From Gari tellinella (Eukaryota; Mollusca; Bivalvia; Cardiida; Psammobiidae), in assembly GCA_922989275.2 (NCBI GenBank), contig OV277872.1, positions 27,668,119 to 27,732,118 on the forward strand: DNA of 64,000 nt. The letters are read 5' to 3'. The notes beneath the pieces are model-generated. The model did not search any database and was not told the origin of the DNA. It saw only the letters and a list, made by a program, of their open reading frames with translations. Every line of letters begins with the position of its first letter. Positions within the stretch are counted from its first letter, which is position 1. Made by a program: the position numbers and the translations under genes. Below are positions 1 through 11,170 of the stretch, in pieces.

Positions 1-52
1 CTCGCGGCCCCTAGTACCACAGTTGAATGTGCTACCACTGCCAATGAGTTAA
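1..52 (-). repeat. SINE head fragment
   Basis: The window opens with a piece that resembles the reverse of the tRNA-like head of the SINE at 20848-21195 (compare CTCACGACCCCTGGTACC there with CTCGCGGCCCCTAGTACC here). It is cut by the window edge. Confidence 0.45.
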
Positions 53-82
53 ACATGCACCTGAGCAGAAGTAACAATATTT

Positions 83-274
83 CAGGGCTCCAGATAAAAG
101 AGAGTAAACAAAAATATCAAACATTTTCTCACTCACTTCAGCACTACACCCTATGGTGTGACTACTCATTAGAATGGTCTCGGAGAGACCATTCTAATGA
201 GTAGTGACACCATAGGGTTTAATGCACAAATAAAGATTTGAGTTTTTGAAATACTCCCCTTATCTTGAGCTCTG
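83..274. repeat. Family A MITE, full length
   Basis: Ends are CAGGGCTCCAGATAAA on the left and the inverse on the right. The core 148-219 is a near-perfect hairpin (ACCCTATGGTGT...ACACCATAGGGT) with ACTCATTAGAAT arms and a GGTCTCGGAGAGACC tip. The CAGGG-type ends suggest a hAT-related non-autonomous element, but no 8-bp target duplication could be shown. Confidence 0.85.
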
Positions 275-441
275 TATTTATTATATTAATTAGATATAGA
301 CGATATGCAGATGCCTATCAAGGAAAATGTTAATCGTGATTCAATAGTAAACATTAAATAGTTTATAGTAAGACAGAGTCCAGCTTTGGGAATTAACGAG
401 ATTTTAACGAGTAGACAGTAATCTTTATTGTTCATTTTCAG

Positions 442-602
442 ATTGATTTTGCGATGAGCGTCTGGCAAGAATTTCCGGAGAGAATCGTGGGCTACCCAGC
501 ACGCACACACTACTGGGACGAGTCTAAAAATCGCTGGAGTTACTCATCACGATGGAACAATGAATATTCAATGATTATTACCGGTGCTGCTGTTTATCAT
601 AG
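442..602 (+). CDS. EXT1: EXT1 penultimate exon
   Basis: Open from the acceptor at 439-441 to the donor GTAGGT at 603. It encodes the start of the C-terminal transferase domain, [16 protein letters not shown] onward. It is entered in phase 0 and left in phase 2. Confidence 0.9.
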
Positions 603-1964
603 GTAGGTCCCGCAGTCTTCCAAATAAGGGGAGTTTCAAAACCTAAAATCTTTATGTTTGTGCGTTAAACCCTATGGTGTCACTACTCATTAGAATCGTC
701 TCTTTGAGACAATTCTAATGAGTAGTGACACCATAGGATTTGGTGCTGAAATAAAGATTCTAGGTTTTGAAATACTTTAAACAGTCATAAATGTGTATGA
801 TAAAAGAATTTTCTACATTTTAAACCAGGCTGAAAGTAAAGCAGAATGCACCTTAATGCTTTATTTTCAACCTGCTTTAAGTGGTCACCTATTTTCAAAA
901 CTAGAAACAGGCTATGAGGTAATGGGTAAATTGGAAGCTGGAATTGTCCATGCAAAGCTTCCTGGGACAATAAGTAACCAGACATTCTAATTGTGTTAGA
1001 TATTTGAAGATGAGATACCGTAATTGATAATTCTGTTATAAATATGTAACCACATTCAACCAAAGGGACGTGTATACTTGTCATTTACAAACAGTGTACC
1101 TGTAAAGAGTACATTTGTCCTATGCATAAAGTGTAAATCAAGATCAAAGGGCTCCTTAAGGAGCCATATGATGAGGCTCTGCACCGTTTGCCATTTTGCA
1201 ATATTATATATTGCAGAAAACGACCCTAAGAAGAAATAAATGGACTTGAAATAATTCCTCATTGTCATTGGCATTGTTAATTAACCCTTTCCCCCAGTAG
1301 AAGCGCTTTTTAGTGCATTTGATTTATTCCTGCACTGAAGAAAATAGTTCCAATTCAAACAATTATGAACATTTACCAAAAGAAATATTTTCTGCCACCT
1401 ACCAGATGGTAGCTTAAAAAAGGCTGAAAGTAAAGCAGAATGTGCCTTCAGGCACATTCTGCTTTACTTTCAACCTGCTTTAAGCGGTCACCTATCTGCA
1501 AAAAAACCCAACAGGCTATTGGGTAATTGGTTAAAAGTTTCAGGGGTGTGTAAGTTAAAATGTTCAATTTAATGATGATGGTCTTTTTGCTCTCTTTCAG
1601 ATATTACAATTTTTTGTACACAAATGGGCTCAATTCTGCTCTAACACAAACTGTGGATGAATCTCAAAACTGTGAGGATATTCTAATGAACTTTCTTGTT
1701 AGTCATGTGACCAAACTTCCACCAATCAAAGTGACTCACAGGAAACTGTATCGAGAGATGTTGCTGCCGAACAATTCCAAGAGCTCGCCATGGCTCGACT
1801 CGTATCATTTCACCCAGAGGCAGATCTGTGTGGATACTTTTGCAAATGCCTTCGGATATATGCCTCTGATTCGCTCCAAGACGCGTATGGATCCGATTCT
1901 TTTCAAGGACCCTGTATCTAACTTACGAAAGAAATATCGTCAAATTGAAGTCGTGACCACTTGA
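442..1964 (+). CDS. EXT1: Exostosin-1 (heparan-sulfate copolymerase), last two exons only
   Basis: Exons 442-602 and 1601-1964 join to give 174 residues and a stop. They match the C-terminal glycosyltransferase-64 domain of EXT1, the Golgi enzyme that with EXT2 polymerises the GlcNAc/GlcA backbone of heparan sulfate. Seen directly: [16 protein letters not shown], then [12 protein letters not shown] in exon A, and [20 protein letters not shown] and AFGYMPL in exon B. The NCEDI...PPIKVT wording and the ending LRKKYRQIE fit EXT1 better than EXT2 or EXTL3 (from memory of those families). Both acceptors (TTTTCAG, CTTTCAG) and the donor (AG|GTAGGT) are standard. The phase-2 junction is kept, giving AG|A, an arginine. 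Upstream exons lie outside the window. The intron 603-1600 holds a truncated family A MITE and a family D MITE. Confidence 0.93.
617..777. repeat. Family A MITE, ends lost
   Basis: The same hairpin core as at 83-274, with tip GTCTCTTTGAGAC. Both outermost ends are eroded. It lies just inside the last EXT1 intron, 15 bases after the donor. Confidence 0.8.
1281..1534 (-). repeat. Family D MITE (TTAA...TTAA)
   Basis: TTAACCCTTTCCCCC on the left and GGGTAATTGGTTAA on the right surround a hairpin of GGCTGAAAGTAAAGCAGA and its complement. It sits in the EXT1 intron, ending 66 bases before the terminal exon. Confidence 0.85.
1601..1964 (+). CDS. EXT1: EXT1 terminal exon
   Basis: Starts after TCTCTTTCAG and ends at TGA 1962-1964. 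It contains [19 protein letters not shown], the conserved acceptor/catalytic part of GT64. An AATAAA at 2004-2009, about 40 bases after the stop, is a plausible polyadenylation signal. Confidence 0.92.
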
Positions 1965-2371
1965 CGAAGTGCATACTAACTAACGGAATTAGTAAACATT
2001 ACAAATAAAGCCAGTTGCATGAATGGAGCTTGTTGCCACGGTGATGATACAGCTGCTGTTCATAGGAAAAATAGCTTTCTCCTGGAAAGTATTCAGCTAT
2101 GGCAGCTTCTTTTTCTGCAAAGGGAAGCAACTCTGACAGAAACAAGGATACAGTCCCTTGATTTGTTGGTGGAGCAACACATGCAGCAGAGCTTTAAACA
2201 TGGTATGCACGGCCCAGATACCACACGATGTCTTTCAATACATTGATGATGCCGAAACAGTGCTGACAGGCATTGAGATATGAGCTGGGTCCCGCAGTAC
2301 AGGGCCCGCAGACACTGCAAACAGTGTAGTCCATGTCTAGCTACCATATGTTCATTATCATAGAGTCTACA
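1965..2371 (+). other. Probable EXT1 3' UTR and unique flank
   Basis: This is non-repetitive sequence after the EXT1 stop, with AATAAA at 2004. No convincing coding frame is seen. The 75-codon open stretch at 2019-2246 has no recognisable domain. Confidence 0.45.
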
Positions 2372-2635
2372 TACTAGGAGATGGTAGCTTAAAGCAAGTT
2401 GAAAATAAAGTAGAATGCACCTTTTAAAAGGTGCATTCTGCTTTACTTTCAACCTGCTTTAAGAGGTCACCGGCCTTCAAAACTAGAAAGAGGCTATGGT
2501 GTAATGGATTAAAGCAGGTTGAAATTAAAGCAGAATGCACCTTTTAAAAGGTGCATTCTGCTTTACTTTCAACCTGCTTTAAGAGTTCACCAGCCTTCAA
2601 AACTAGAAAGAGACTGGTGTAATGGATAAGGACAG
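2372..2635. repeat. Family D hairpin cores, tandem pair
   Basis: Two head-to-tail copies of the D core. Both have the GCACCTTTTAAAAGGTGC tip and the same flanking GGCCTTCAAAACTAGAAAG-type tail, consistent with local duplication. Confidence 0.75.
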
Positions 2636-2710
2636 GTTGCAGCTGAATGTATGACAAGAGAAATCTAGAAAGGTTCCTTTAAGGACTTTCTGCATTACTT
2701 TTACACTGCT

Positions 2711-2951
2711 TTAACTCTTTCCTCCCTGAAACTTTAAATGGACAATTCCAGTTTCCATCTAAGTCTAGTCCATTTCTGACTTTAAAGGGTTGTTTTTGGC
2801 ATTGTGACAAACAGTGAAGACCCTGATCAGAGGGCTCCTTTCGGAGCCCTCTGATCTGGGTCTTCACTGTTTGCACAGGACAAGTGTACTATTCACATGT
2901 ACACTGTTTGAAAAGCATGCCTATATGCGGGACTAGGGTTCAAAGAGTTAA
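2711..2951 (-). repeat. Family C MITE (TTAA...TTAA)
   Basis: TTAACTCTTTCCTCCCTG to GGGTTCAAAGAGTTAA. The core hairpin is AACAGTGAAGACCCTGATC + GAGGGCTCC/TTTC/GGAGCCCTC. It is nearly identical to the copy at 20293-20543. Confidence 0.85.
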
Positions 2952-3099
2952 GCAGCAACCCCTTCTTAGAGCTCTGTATCTTTCATTAAATGATTGGTAA
3001 GCAGGCAGAACAGTTGGAAAACTCTAGGAGACACACATTTTAGAACCTGATCAGATTTCCAGTTACTTGGGGACTGATCTGGCTCCAAGATTATAAAGT

Positions 3100-3212
3100 G
3101 CTTGAGATGAGTATGAGATCATTTTCAAGCATATGATTGGTCAGATTTGAGCTTATGCTCAAATCTGACCAAACAAGTGCTTGAGAACAATCTCAAACTC
3201 AACTCAAAAGCT
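3100..3212. repeat. Unique imperfect palindrome
   Basis: GGTCAGATTTGAGC is followed by its inverse GCTCAAATCTGACC, with further arms around CTTGAGA. No second copy is seen in the window. Confidence 0.5.
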
Positions 3213-3461
3213 TAAAAACCTTAGAACCAAGGCTCCAAACTGTTTGCAATGGTCATCTAAGCGTTTAGCAGACAAAATAATGTATTCCCCTCTGTATCAG
3301 AAGGGTCTGTTTAATATTGCTGTTAACTGTGTCTCTGGTGGTAGTTGGTTTGGGTCTACACTGGTTGCAATGTGGGTCTCTTGTACTGGTGCGGGGCTCA
3401 AGTAGATGATTTAGTCATCAAGATAGAGCAGGCCTTAGAAAACTCGTTATGAATGTGAGAC
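3213..3461. other. Unassigned unique sequence
   Basis: One open frame of 74 codons (3181-3405) shows no recognisable motif and no supporting splice sites. Nothing else is seen. Confidence 0.3.
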
Positions 3462-3656
3462 CAGAGCTTTAGATAAGGGGAGTATTTATTCAAAAATAAA
3501 AATCTTTATTTCTGCATTAAACCCTATGGTGTCACTACTCATTAGAATCGTCTCGGAGAGACGATTCTAATGAGTAGTAACACCATAGGATTTGGTGCTG
3601 AAATAGGTGAGAAATGTTGGATTTGTTAAGTTTACTCCCTCTTATCTGGAGCCCTG
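3462..3656. repeat. Family A MITE, full length
   Basis: CAGAGCTTTAGATAAGGGG to CTTATCTGGAGCCCTG, with the ACTCATTAGAATCGTCTC hairpin and tip GGAGAG. Confidence 0.85.
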
Positions 3657-3838
3657 GGTGTGATGATGCTTGATGTTTTAAGTATGAGTGATAGTGAACA
3701 AATACAGCGCTGATTTCTGTTTATTAAGCCCAGTTAGATGAAGCCTCATTGGCAGATGGTAGCTTAAAACAAGATGAAAGTAAAGCAGAAAGCTCATATT
3801 AAAGAGCTTACTGTTTTATTTTCACCTTGCTCTCAGCC

Positions 3839-4091
3839 TTAACCCTTTACCCCATAGCCTGTTTCTAGTTTTGAAAAATATGTGACTACTTAAAGCAGGC
3901 TGAAAGTAAAGCAGAATGCGCCCTAAGGCGCATTCTGCTTTACTTCCAGCCTGCTTTAAGTAACCACCTGCTAGAATTAAGAAAATATTCCTTCTGATAC
4001 ATATTCATGAGTGTATAGATTGGAATTATTTTCTTCCGCGGAGGATTAAACGGAATGCGCTAAAAGGCGCTTCTATAAGGTAAATGGTTAA
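3839..4091 (+). repeat. Family D MITE
   Basis: TTAACCCTTTACCCCATAG to GGTAAATGGTTAA. The hairpin tip is AATGCGCCCTAAGGCGCATT. Confidence 0.85.
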
Positions 4092-4129
4092 GCTTCCTTT
4101 AACTCTTTGCATGCTTGGTGTGAACTTTC

Positions 4130-4260
4130 AGAATTATTGAAAACCTTTGCACACAGTTTAGATCCAGATCAGGCCCAGCATTTGTTGTAACTAATATAGG
4201 ACTTGATCTGGATCCAAACAGACACTGAAATTCATTGTTTTGCAAAACTGAGGTTTAAAC
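4130..4260. repeat. Degenerate E/C-type hairpin remnant
   Basis: CAGTTTAGATCCAGATCAG and GACTTGATCTGGATCC are imperfect inverted arms of the same type as family E cores. Confidence 0.5.
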
Positions 4261-4310
4261 CTATTAAATTTGTCAAAGACATTGAAGGTGACAAATGAAC
4301 ACTAATATCA

Positions 4311-4705
4311 CAGTAAAACCTCCATATTACGAGCACTAAAAGAATGCTTATTGATTATATGAAAGACAGGTGGCAGCTTAAAGCAAAGTGAAAGTAAAAC
4401 CTGCCTTAACCCTTTACCTCATAGCCTGTTTCTAGTTTTGAAGACCGGCGACCACTTAAAGCTGGTTGAAAATATGCAGAATGTGCCTTAAGGCACATTC
4501 TGCTTTACTTTCAGCCTGCTTTAAGCTGAAATCTGCTAGGTTATAAAAATATTTGTAATAGTAATTGTTCATGAGGGTATAAACTGGAACTATTTTCTTC
4601 AGCGGAGGAATAAATTAAATACGCTAAAAGTCGCTTCTATGAGGGAAAGGGTTAAACACGAAATTATTTATGTATTCAAGTGATCGTAATAGAGAGGTTT
4701 TACTG
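4311..4705. repeat. Family F MITE interrupted by a family D MITE
   Basis: CAGTAAAACCTCCATATTAC on the left and TAATAGAGAGGTTTTACTG on the right are inverted ends. The middle is split by a D element at 4406-4655, flanked on both sides by TTAA. The related unsplit sequence at 15100-15108 reads CACCTGCCTTAAACAC, that is, one TTAA where this copy has two plus the insert. Confidence 0.8.
4406..4655 (+). repeat. Family D MITE nested in family F
   Basis: TTAACCCTTTACCTCATAG to GGGAAAGGGTTAA, with hairpin tip TGTGCCTTAAGGCACA. Insertion into the outer element duplicated a TTAA. Confidence 0.85.
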
Positions 4706-4909
4706 TGCTTAACATGCAATGAGTTAAATACCAATCAATTAAGCCTTGAAGCTTCTTCTGAGTGATCTTAATAGGGAGATTTTTTCTGTACATGTACAAA
4801 ACAGATATATGCTTCCGTTTAGCCCTATTTATGCTTAAGGTTTTACATATGGGGAAAAATGACCAGTTTATGTTGATTTCTAAGGGTAATTTAAGAAAGT
4901 AGCTCAGAA

Positions 4910-5030
4910 AAAATAATAAATATATAACTGAAATACTGTGAAAGTGATGTAAAATCATTTTAGAAAGTATTTCAGAAAATATTTGACTGAAATATTGTTA
5001 AAGCGATGTAAAATCATAACAAGTCCAAAT
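4910..5030 (+). repeat. SINE 3'-end remnants, two
   Basis: ACTGAAATACTGTGAAAG and ACTGAAATATTGTTAAAGC, each followed by GATGTAAAATCAT. They match the 3' end of the SINE at 21190-21465. Confidence 0.55.
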
Positions 5031-5059
5031 CCAAATCAGAGAAAAAAATGGAAGAAATA

Positions 5060-5170
5060 CAAACAGTGAAGACCCTGATCAGAGGGCTCCTAAATTAGCC
5101 CTATGATCAGAGTCTACACTGTTTGCAAAATATACATAGACTGGTATCCAGCATAGAGAGGGTTAAAGCT
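5060..5170. repeat. Family C MITE core, decayed
   Basis: AACAGTGAAGACCCTGATC and GATCAGAGTCTACACTG arms with a damaged tip. Confidence 0.65.
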
Positions 5171-5368
5171 GTAACCAAAGCTCAAAAGTATTGTGATTTT
5201 TGAGCTAGTCTTCAAAATGTCAGCTATAATATCAGATAAAGAATGCAAAAATTATATTTATATGTTACGCCAGAAAAATACCTAGTATTGTAATAATTAA
5301 TAGTAAATACTTGCAGTATCTGCAACATGCCCACGATTCTAAACACAACTCCACTTGCTCTTATAGAC

Positions 5369-5610
5369 TGACAGGGCTGCCATAAGTTGACATGAAAAAT
5401 AAGATTTCCTAATTTGCAATTTTACAAATCGTAGCTTTACTCAAACGCCTGTATCTAATTTTGTTGACACATAGCTACTTAAAGCAGGCTGGAAGTGAAG
5501 CAAAATGCGCCTTAAGGCGCATTATGTTTTACTTTCAGCCTGCTTTAAGCTACCATGTACAAGAAAAAAATCCTAAGATTTAGGAAAAACTCGTAGAAAT
5601 GGCAGCCCTG
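5369..5610. repeat. Composite D2 MITE
   Basis: The ends AGGGCTGCCATAAGTTGAC and AATGGCAGCCCTG are inverted and unlike family D. The interior is a D-type hairpin (AAAGCAGGCTGGAAGTGA...). Other copies are at 7751-7999 and 15419-16926. Confidence 0.75.
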
Positions 5611-5934
5611 GACTGATTCTTTGCTTTTATAGATTGGTTCCTTAACTGTATTTTCTTGTGCAAAATAGAACAGACAGATTTCAGCTTAACCGTTCTGCTG
5701 TAAGTGTATATTAATGCTAGTTTTGAAAACAGTGTAGACCACGATCAGACCACTTCTAAAGGAGCTGTCTGATTAGGTTCTGTAGAGTAAAGGAAAGCAT
5801 TTTTTCGAACAAGTTTTTTGTATTTAAAAAATTTCAGGTCTTGACCTGAAATAATTGACATAAAAAATTTATTGATCTTGTAAATTATGTTAAAAGCATG
5901 GTTGTCATTAGATAAATACAGTAACAGTAAAGTT

Positions 5935-7175
5935 CCGCTATTAAGACCACCTGTGGTACTGACAAAAAGTGGTCTTAATATCGAGTCGGTTTTATTATTG
6001 AGACCCTTGATATCGATGAGGATTTTTTGGTCAGATATAGATAGATAGGTATATTGAACCTATTTTGAATAGATCGGCACAAAAAAGCCTATTTCAAACA
6101 ACCATAATTTAATTTTTGAAAATACACATATACACAGAAACTAAAAACTGTCATACACATGTTATGAAGATTCATTAATTGAATAAATTATTAATGTTAG
6201 CACATAAAGAGGGGTATTAACAGTGTAACACATAGACTATAATCTATAAGAAGTGGCATTTCAGTTTGGATCCTGACCAGACTCCAAATTACTTGATGTC
6301 TGATCTGAATTAAAACGATGTTTCAATAAAAAAATCTTAGCACATAAAGATGGGCCTTAGCACATAGTCTATGAGTTTCAGTGACAAAGAAATATCATTT
6401 TGGACAGTTTAGATCCTGAACAGATTCCAAATTGTTTGATATCTGATCTGGATCTAATCCTTCACACGACATGTTTATGAAGAAATTCGTCGGGTTTAAT
6501 ATTATTAATTATCCAAAGTTCGACCAATTATTTCATCGTTTACAAAAATCATCTTTCGAGATAACCAATAAAAAATAATTTATCAAACATAAAACTCGAT
6601 TGGGGCGGATAAGATGAAAGTCTAAAGTGATAAATTAACATTTTAATTAGTAAATCACACGCTTGTAAGTATTTTACTAATTAGCCCAATTATCTCTCCC
6701 TCTGTCATCGAGTCCGATGTATGCGCTACAAACAGTTTTTTCTGTAACTATATTTGGCCTAATGCGAGATAAACAAAATATACATGCACCAATAGAGCAA
6801 TCAAGAGATTAAACAAGTGCCGTATTCATCATACTTTCGCATTATTTTTAGTTATCTGCTATCAAAACATTTCCCTCGTTGAAGCATCCCTATTGTTTAA
6901 TCGGCCTTGACCTCTGCCGTAAAGTAATCGGTGTTTGTCGTAAAAGTGTCAAACTGGCTTTTGTCGCGACCGGCGAAGTGTGAACAGACCCTAAAACAAC
7001 ACTAATCGGTCTTTTGTTCTGGGATTAGTGGTCGTAATACGGAATAGCGGACCGGTCTTAATAACGGACCCTACGACCATTAAACTATGAAGGGATATAT
7101 TCCGTTCTTTTAAAAAGTGGTCGTAATTTCGGACCGGTCTTAATTTCGGACCGGTCCTTAAGCGGAACTTTACTG
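5935..7175. mobile_element. CAGTAAAG-ended non-autonomous DNA transposon
   Basis: CAGTAAAGTTCCGCTATTAA at the left end is inverted at the right as TTAAGCGGAACTTTACTG. The right subterminal part repeats a 'GTGGTCGTAATTTCGGACC'-like unit. No transposase frame is seen in about 1.24 kb. The ends recall the pogo/Tigger branch of Tc1/mariner elements (inference). Two E-like hairpin remnants (6240-6480) lie inside. Confidence 0.65.
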
Positions 7176-7429
7176 TAATATGGAACCAGTCTGTGCTTAT
7201 TCTAGAAATGCATTCTGGTAAATGGACATTTCTTCTTGGTACCAAAGCTTAAAACTACATAGGGTCAGTAACCAGACTGGAATCCACATTATTATTCTGT
7301 GTGCCAAGATCATGTGACCACCATAGAATGGAAAATTTGAGATACAGTCAAATATTTCCAGTGTCTTTCCAGATAATAGCTGAAAAAGCTGGTTTAGGCA
7401 CATTTTGCTTTATTTTCAACCTGCTTTAA

Positions 7430-7710
7430 GTGGTCACCTATCTTCTAACCCTTCCCCCCAAAGAAGTGCCTTTTAGCACATTCAATTTATTCCTACACTA
7501 AAAAAATTATTGAAACTTATTCAGTCATGAAAATGTTCCATAAGAAATGTCTTCTTAATCCTAGCAGTTTGTAACTTAAAGCAGGTTGAAAGTAAAGCAG
7601 AATATGCCTTAGGGCACATTCTGCTTTACTTTCAAACTGCTTTAACCCTTTACCCCACAACCTGTTTCTAGTTTTGAAAATAGGTGACTACTTAAAGCAG
7701 GTTGAAGGGC
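7430..7710. repeat. Family D MITEs, overlapping incomplete copies
   Basis: AACCCTTCCCCCCAAAGAAG opens a reverse copy with the hairpin at 7577-7653. A forward copy starts TTTAACCCTTTACCCC at 7640. Confidence 0.65.
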
Positions 7711-7750
7711 ATTATGCAGACTAGGATCCCTCAGAGACTTTGATGCTTTG

Positions 7751-7999
7751 TCAGGGCTGCCATAAGTTGACATGAAAAATCCTAAGATTTCCATTTTTCA
7801 AGTGCGATTTTAAGAATTGTACCTTTACCCCATAGCCTGTGTCTTGTTTTGTTGACATGCGACTACTTAAAGCAGGCTTTAAGTAAAGCAGAATGTGCCT
7901 TAAGGGACATTCTGCTTTACTTTCAGCCTGCTTTAAGCTACCATGTACAGGAAAAAAATCCGAAGATTTAGGAAAAATCCGGAGGAATGACAGCCCTGC
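7751..7999. repeat. Composite D2 MITE, full length
   Basis: CAGGGCTGCCATAAGTTG to GGAATGACAGCCCTG, with a D hairpin inside (tip TGTGCCTTAAGGGACA). Confidence 0.8.
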
Positions 8000-8360
8000 T
8001 TTGTACATCAACTGGTACCTGAATGCAGGTTAGACTGAACAATAGATCACAGTTCTTTAGACTGGTTCAAAGATTTGTTTTTAATGGTTTTGAAGACTTT
8101 TGACTGGTTTTGATGATTTTAGACTGGTTTGAATGAAATTACCAATTTCATACATGTATATATTATACACCATAAAAAGAAAGGTAAAAGAATTGTTGTG
8201 ATATATTTTTGTACAAATATAATGTAACAATTTCTGATTGGTTGATACAACAGGCTATAATGAACACTGTTTTATATGGTTTATATATTAATTTATATAT
8301 ATTAGCTCTGTGAACAAAGCTTTACATTTTTCTTTTTTATGCTTTTTAAAATGCTAGAAA
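8000..8360. other. AT-rich unassigned stretch
   Basis: Short imperfect repeats of 'TTTTGACTGGTTTTGATGA' (8060-8130). No coding signal is seen. Confidence 0.3.
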
Positions 8361-8522
8361 TGCTATGTTAACCCATTACTCCATAATACGGTTTTGATTT
8401 ATTCCTGCACTGAAGAAAATACTTTCCACTTAAGACTGTCATGAATATGTATCATAAATATTTTCTGTATTCTAACAGTTGGTAGCTTTAAACAGGCACA
8501 TGCTGCTTTCCTTTCAACCTGT

Positions 8523-8782
8523 TTTAACACATTCAACCCTAGCAATGAGTATACTCGTCATTTACAAACAGTGTACCTGTGGGGAATACACTTGGCCCAT
8601 GCAAACAGTGTAGATCCTGATTAGAGGGTTCCTTAAGGAGCCCTCTAATCAGGATCTACACTGTTTGTCATTTTGAAATATATTGTTAAAATCAACTCTA
8701 AATAGTCAATAATGGAATAGACATATTTTGAAATTGCCTTATTGGCATTGTCCATTAAAAGTTCCAGGGGTGAATGAGTTAA
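8523..8782 (+). repeat. Family C MITE
   Basis: TTAACACATTCAACCCTAG to GGGGTGAATGAGTTAA. The core is CAAACAGTGTAGATCCTGA with tip GGTTCCTTAAGGAGCC. Confidence 0.8.
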
Positions 8783-9131
8783 GTGGCCACCTGTCTTCAA
8801 AACTAGAAACAAGCTATGGAGTAAAGGGTTAAAGCCAGGGACTTGGTTTTCGAGGTAAACAGTATTTATTATACTACTACAAGATCTTTGATGTCAGATA
8901 TTCTTGAGAATGTCAAACTATTGTAGGTATTCCCTCTACATGGCCGAGTGATTATACATGTAGTCACTTTGACTGGAAATAACTTGGCTCCACACCGCTG
9001 AGATCTGAATCCTGGTCTGGGCACTACGGATTCAGGGTCCGCTCTGTTTGTAGTTTAGTAACATATTGTAGATAACTACCCTAAATACCATAGTCAAAAA
9101 TGGTTTATCCATTACCCCATAGACTATTAGT

Positions 9132-9262
9132 TATACAGTTTCTTCATAGTGTACATGAGGATTTCTTCCCGGCTAAGGTAAATCATGTTGCCCGAGCCGT
9201 TATACATGATTTTACCGGCCGGGAAGAAATCCCCATTTACACTGTGAAGAATCTGTATAATG
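9132..9262. repeat. Long imperfect palindrome
   Basis: The left arm contains TTTCTTCATAGTGTACATGA and GATTTCTTCCCGGC, and the right arm has GCCGGGAAGAAATCC and TTTACACTGTGAAGAA. The arms are about 55 bases around TTGCCCGAGCCGTTATA. A 119-codon open frame runs through it but has no recognisable domain. Confidence 0.65.
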
Positions 9263-9735
9263 AATTTATTATACTGCAAAGTTTTTACTGTTCAAACGAA
9301 ATATTTCGGAATTTGTTGTGTACAGCGCTCATAGTAAACTATAACAAAATCGCGCCAAATCAGATAACATTGAGCGTAATTGACGTCATGTTTATGACAG
9401 TTGTTATTCATAAGAAAAATGGGCATACTCATAGACTTCGGAGTCAAACTTTCCCATAAATAATGCAACTGTTGAAAGATCCAGACATTCATTGATTCTT
9501 AGGTGAAATGGACTTAAAACGGAGGATGCACGATTGAATGCACTCAATCCTGTCGAGCAGTCGGCCATCTTATTTTCTGCAAAGCAAGACTCAGAGACAT
9601 GTCAGCTAATGAAAACAGCTGCATTTCTACGTACCCTGTCAGCTCACAGGGTACTTGGGATCTCTTCTAGGGCTCTGTACCCAATCAAAAGTAAGGAATT
9701 TACTTTGCAGTATAATAATGTTTTTAGTACAGAAG
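9263..9735. other. Unassigned unique sequence
   Basis: It contains a short inverted repeat, TACCCTGTCAGCTCACAGGGTA (9631-9652). No coding domain or splice-supported exon is recognised. Confidence 0.3.
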
Positions 9736-10297
9736 ATAGCCGACCACATAAAGCAGGTTGAAAGTAATGCAGAATGTGCTTGAGATGCATTCTGCTTTTC
9801 TTTCAGCCTGCCTTAAGCTACCATCTGCAAGAATACAGAAAATACTTTCTAAGATTTATGATCATGACTGTAAAAAGTGGAACTATTTTCTTCAGTGGAG
9901 TATTTATTTAAAGACGTAAAAAGGGCATATTTATGGGGTAAAGTGTTATACATGTACCTAATTTGAAACTAGAATTTTTCATTTGAAGTTTTTGGGTGGG
10001 GTAATTTTTCTTTTTTCTTTTTAAATAATGAAGGTTTTTAATTATCTATTATATATATAAAAAAAAAAAAGAATATCAAAAAAGTTGGATGCCTGACCAG
10101 ATGCTGGGTTGGTCAGGATAAAATACAGGCACTTGTAAAAATGTCAGTAAAGTTGCAATTAACACTTTACTCCATAATCTGTTTCTAATAGATTGAAGGG
10201 ATTGGTTTTGAACATGGGCACAAAAGGGGTTAGCTGTATGACTGCTTTAGATATATGTGTGAAGTTATCATGCAAAACCAGCTGTGGTACCTTAATG

Positions 10298-10430
10298 CAG
10301 GGGTCCAGATAAGATTGGAGTAAACTGAGAACATCCAATATTTTCGCACTTATTTTAGCACCAAATACTAATGAGTAGTGACACCATAGGATTTAATGCA
10401 GAAATAAAAAAAAATCCCCTTATCTGGAGC
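10298..10430. repeat. Family A MITE missing one stem arm
   Basis: Both terminal parts are present, but only the right arm ACTAATGAGTAGTGACACC remains. The left arm of the hairpin is deleted. Confidence 0.75.
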
Positions 10431-10432
10431 AG

Positions 10433-10636
10433 TTAACCCTTAGCCTGCCACTCACAACTATAGCTCCATATGCAAACAGCTTGGATCCGGATGAGACGCC
10501 GAGTAACTCGGCGTCTCATCTGGATCCAAGCTGTTTGACACCCGGACAACATTTTCAGCAATTTTGAGCAACTTTGAAACTTGAAGCAGACGAGAAATAT
10601 AGCAGACGACAATTTCTTTGGCGGGCTAAGGGTTAA
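10433..10636 (+). repeat. Family E MITE, full length
   Basis: TTAACCCTTAGCCTGCCACT to GGCGGGCTAAGGGTTAA. The core hairpin is GCAAACAGCTTGGATCC + GATGAGACGCCGAGT and its inverse. It is nearly identical to the copies at 52789 and 59364. Confidence 0.9.
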
Positions 10637-10920
10637 TGCAGAACAAAAGTAATGCAGACAGCTCTTATAGGAGATTTCTGTACTCAGAAGCTTTCTGTAT
10701 TGCTTATGTTTTGCATGAAGCATTTATGTTAAGTAAGTATGCAAATGAAAAAGGTGGAACCCAGTGCAGGACAAAAATAATACAGAAAGCATAAAGGTGC
10801 TCTTACATTTCTTACAGTCAAACCTGTATCAAGCGGCCACTGACTGTGAAAGTGAGATGGCAGTTTAATGCACGGCAAAAGTGATGCAGAAGGCTCCTTC
10901 TGCATTACCTTTGTCTTGCA

Positions 10921-11170
10921 TTAACCCTTTGAACCCTAGTCCCGCCTATAGGCTTCATTTCAAACAGTGTACATGTGAATAATACACTTGTCCTGTGCAA
11001 ACAGTGAAGGCCCAGATCAGAGGGCTCCGAAAGGAGCCCTCTGATCAGGGTCTTCACTGTTTGTCAGTAATGCCAAAATTGACAAAAACAACTCTTAAAA
11101 GCCAGAAATGGACTAGACAAAAATCGAAACTGGAATTGTCCATTTAAAGTTTCAGGGAGGAAAGAGTTAA
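10921..11170 (+). repeat. Family C MITE, full length
   Basis: TTAACCCTTTGAACCCTAG to GGGAGGAAAGAGTTAA, hairpin tip GGGCTCCGAAAGGAGCCC. It is almost identical to the copy at 53564-53812. Confidence 0.9.

Noticed and set aside
785..1084. 99-codon and 65-codon open frames on both strands over the same bases
   Set aside because: They run through D-hairpin sequence. Similar frames recur at every D copy (for example 7751, 17283, 35281, 54408).
2019..2246. 75-codon open frame after EXT1
   Set aside because: No domain and no splice signals. It lies in the probable 3' UTR.
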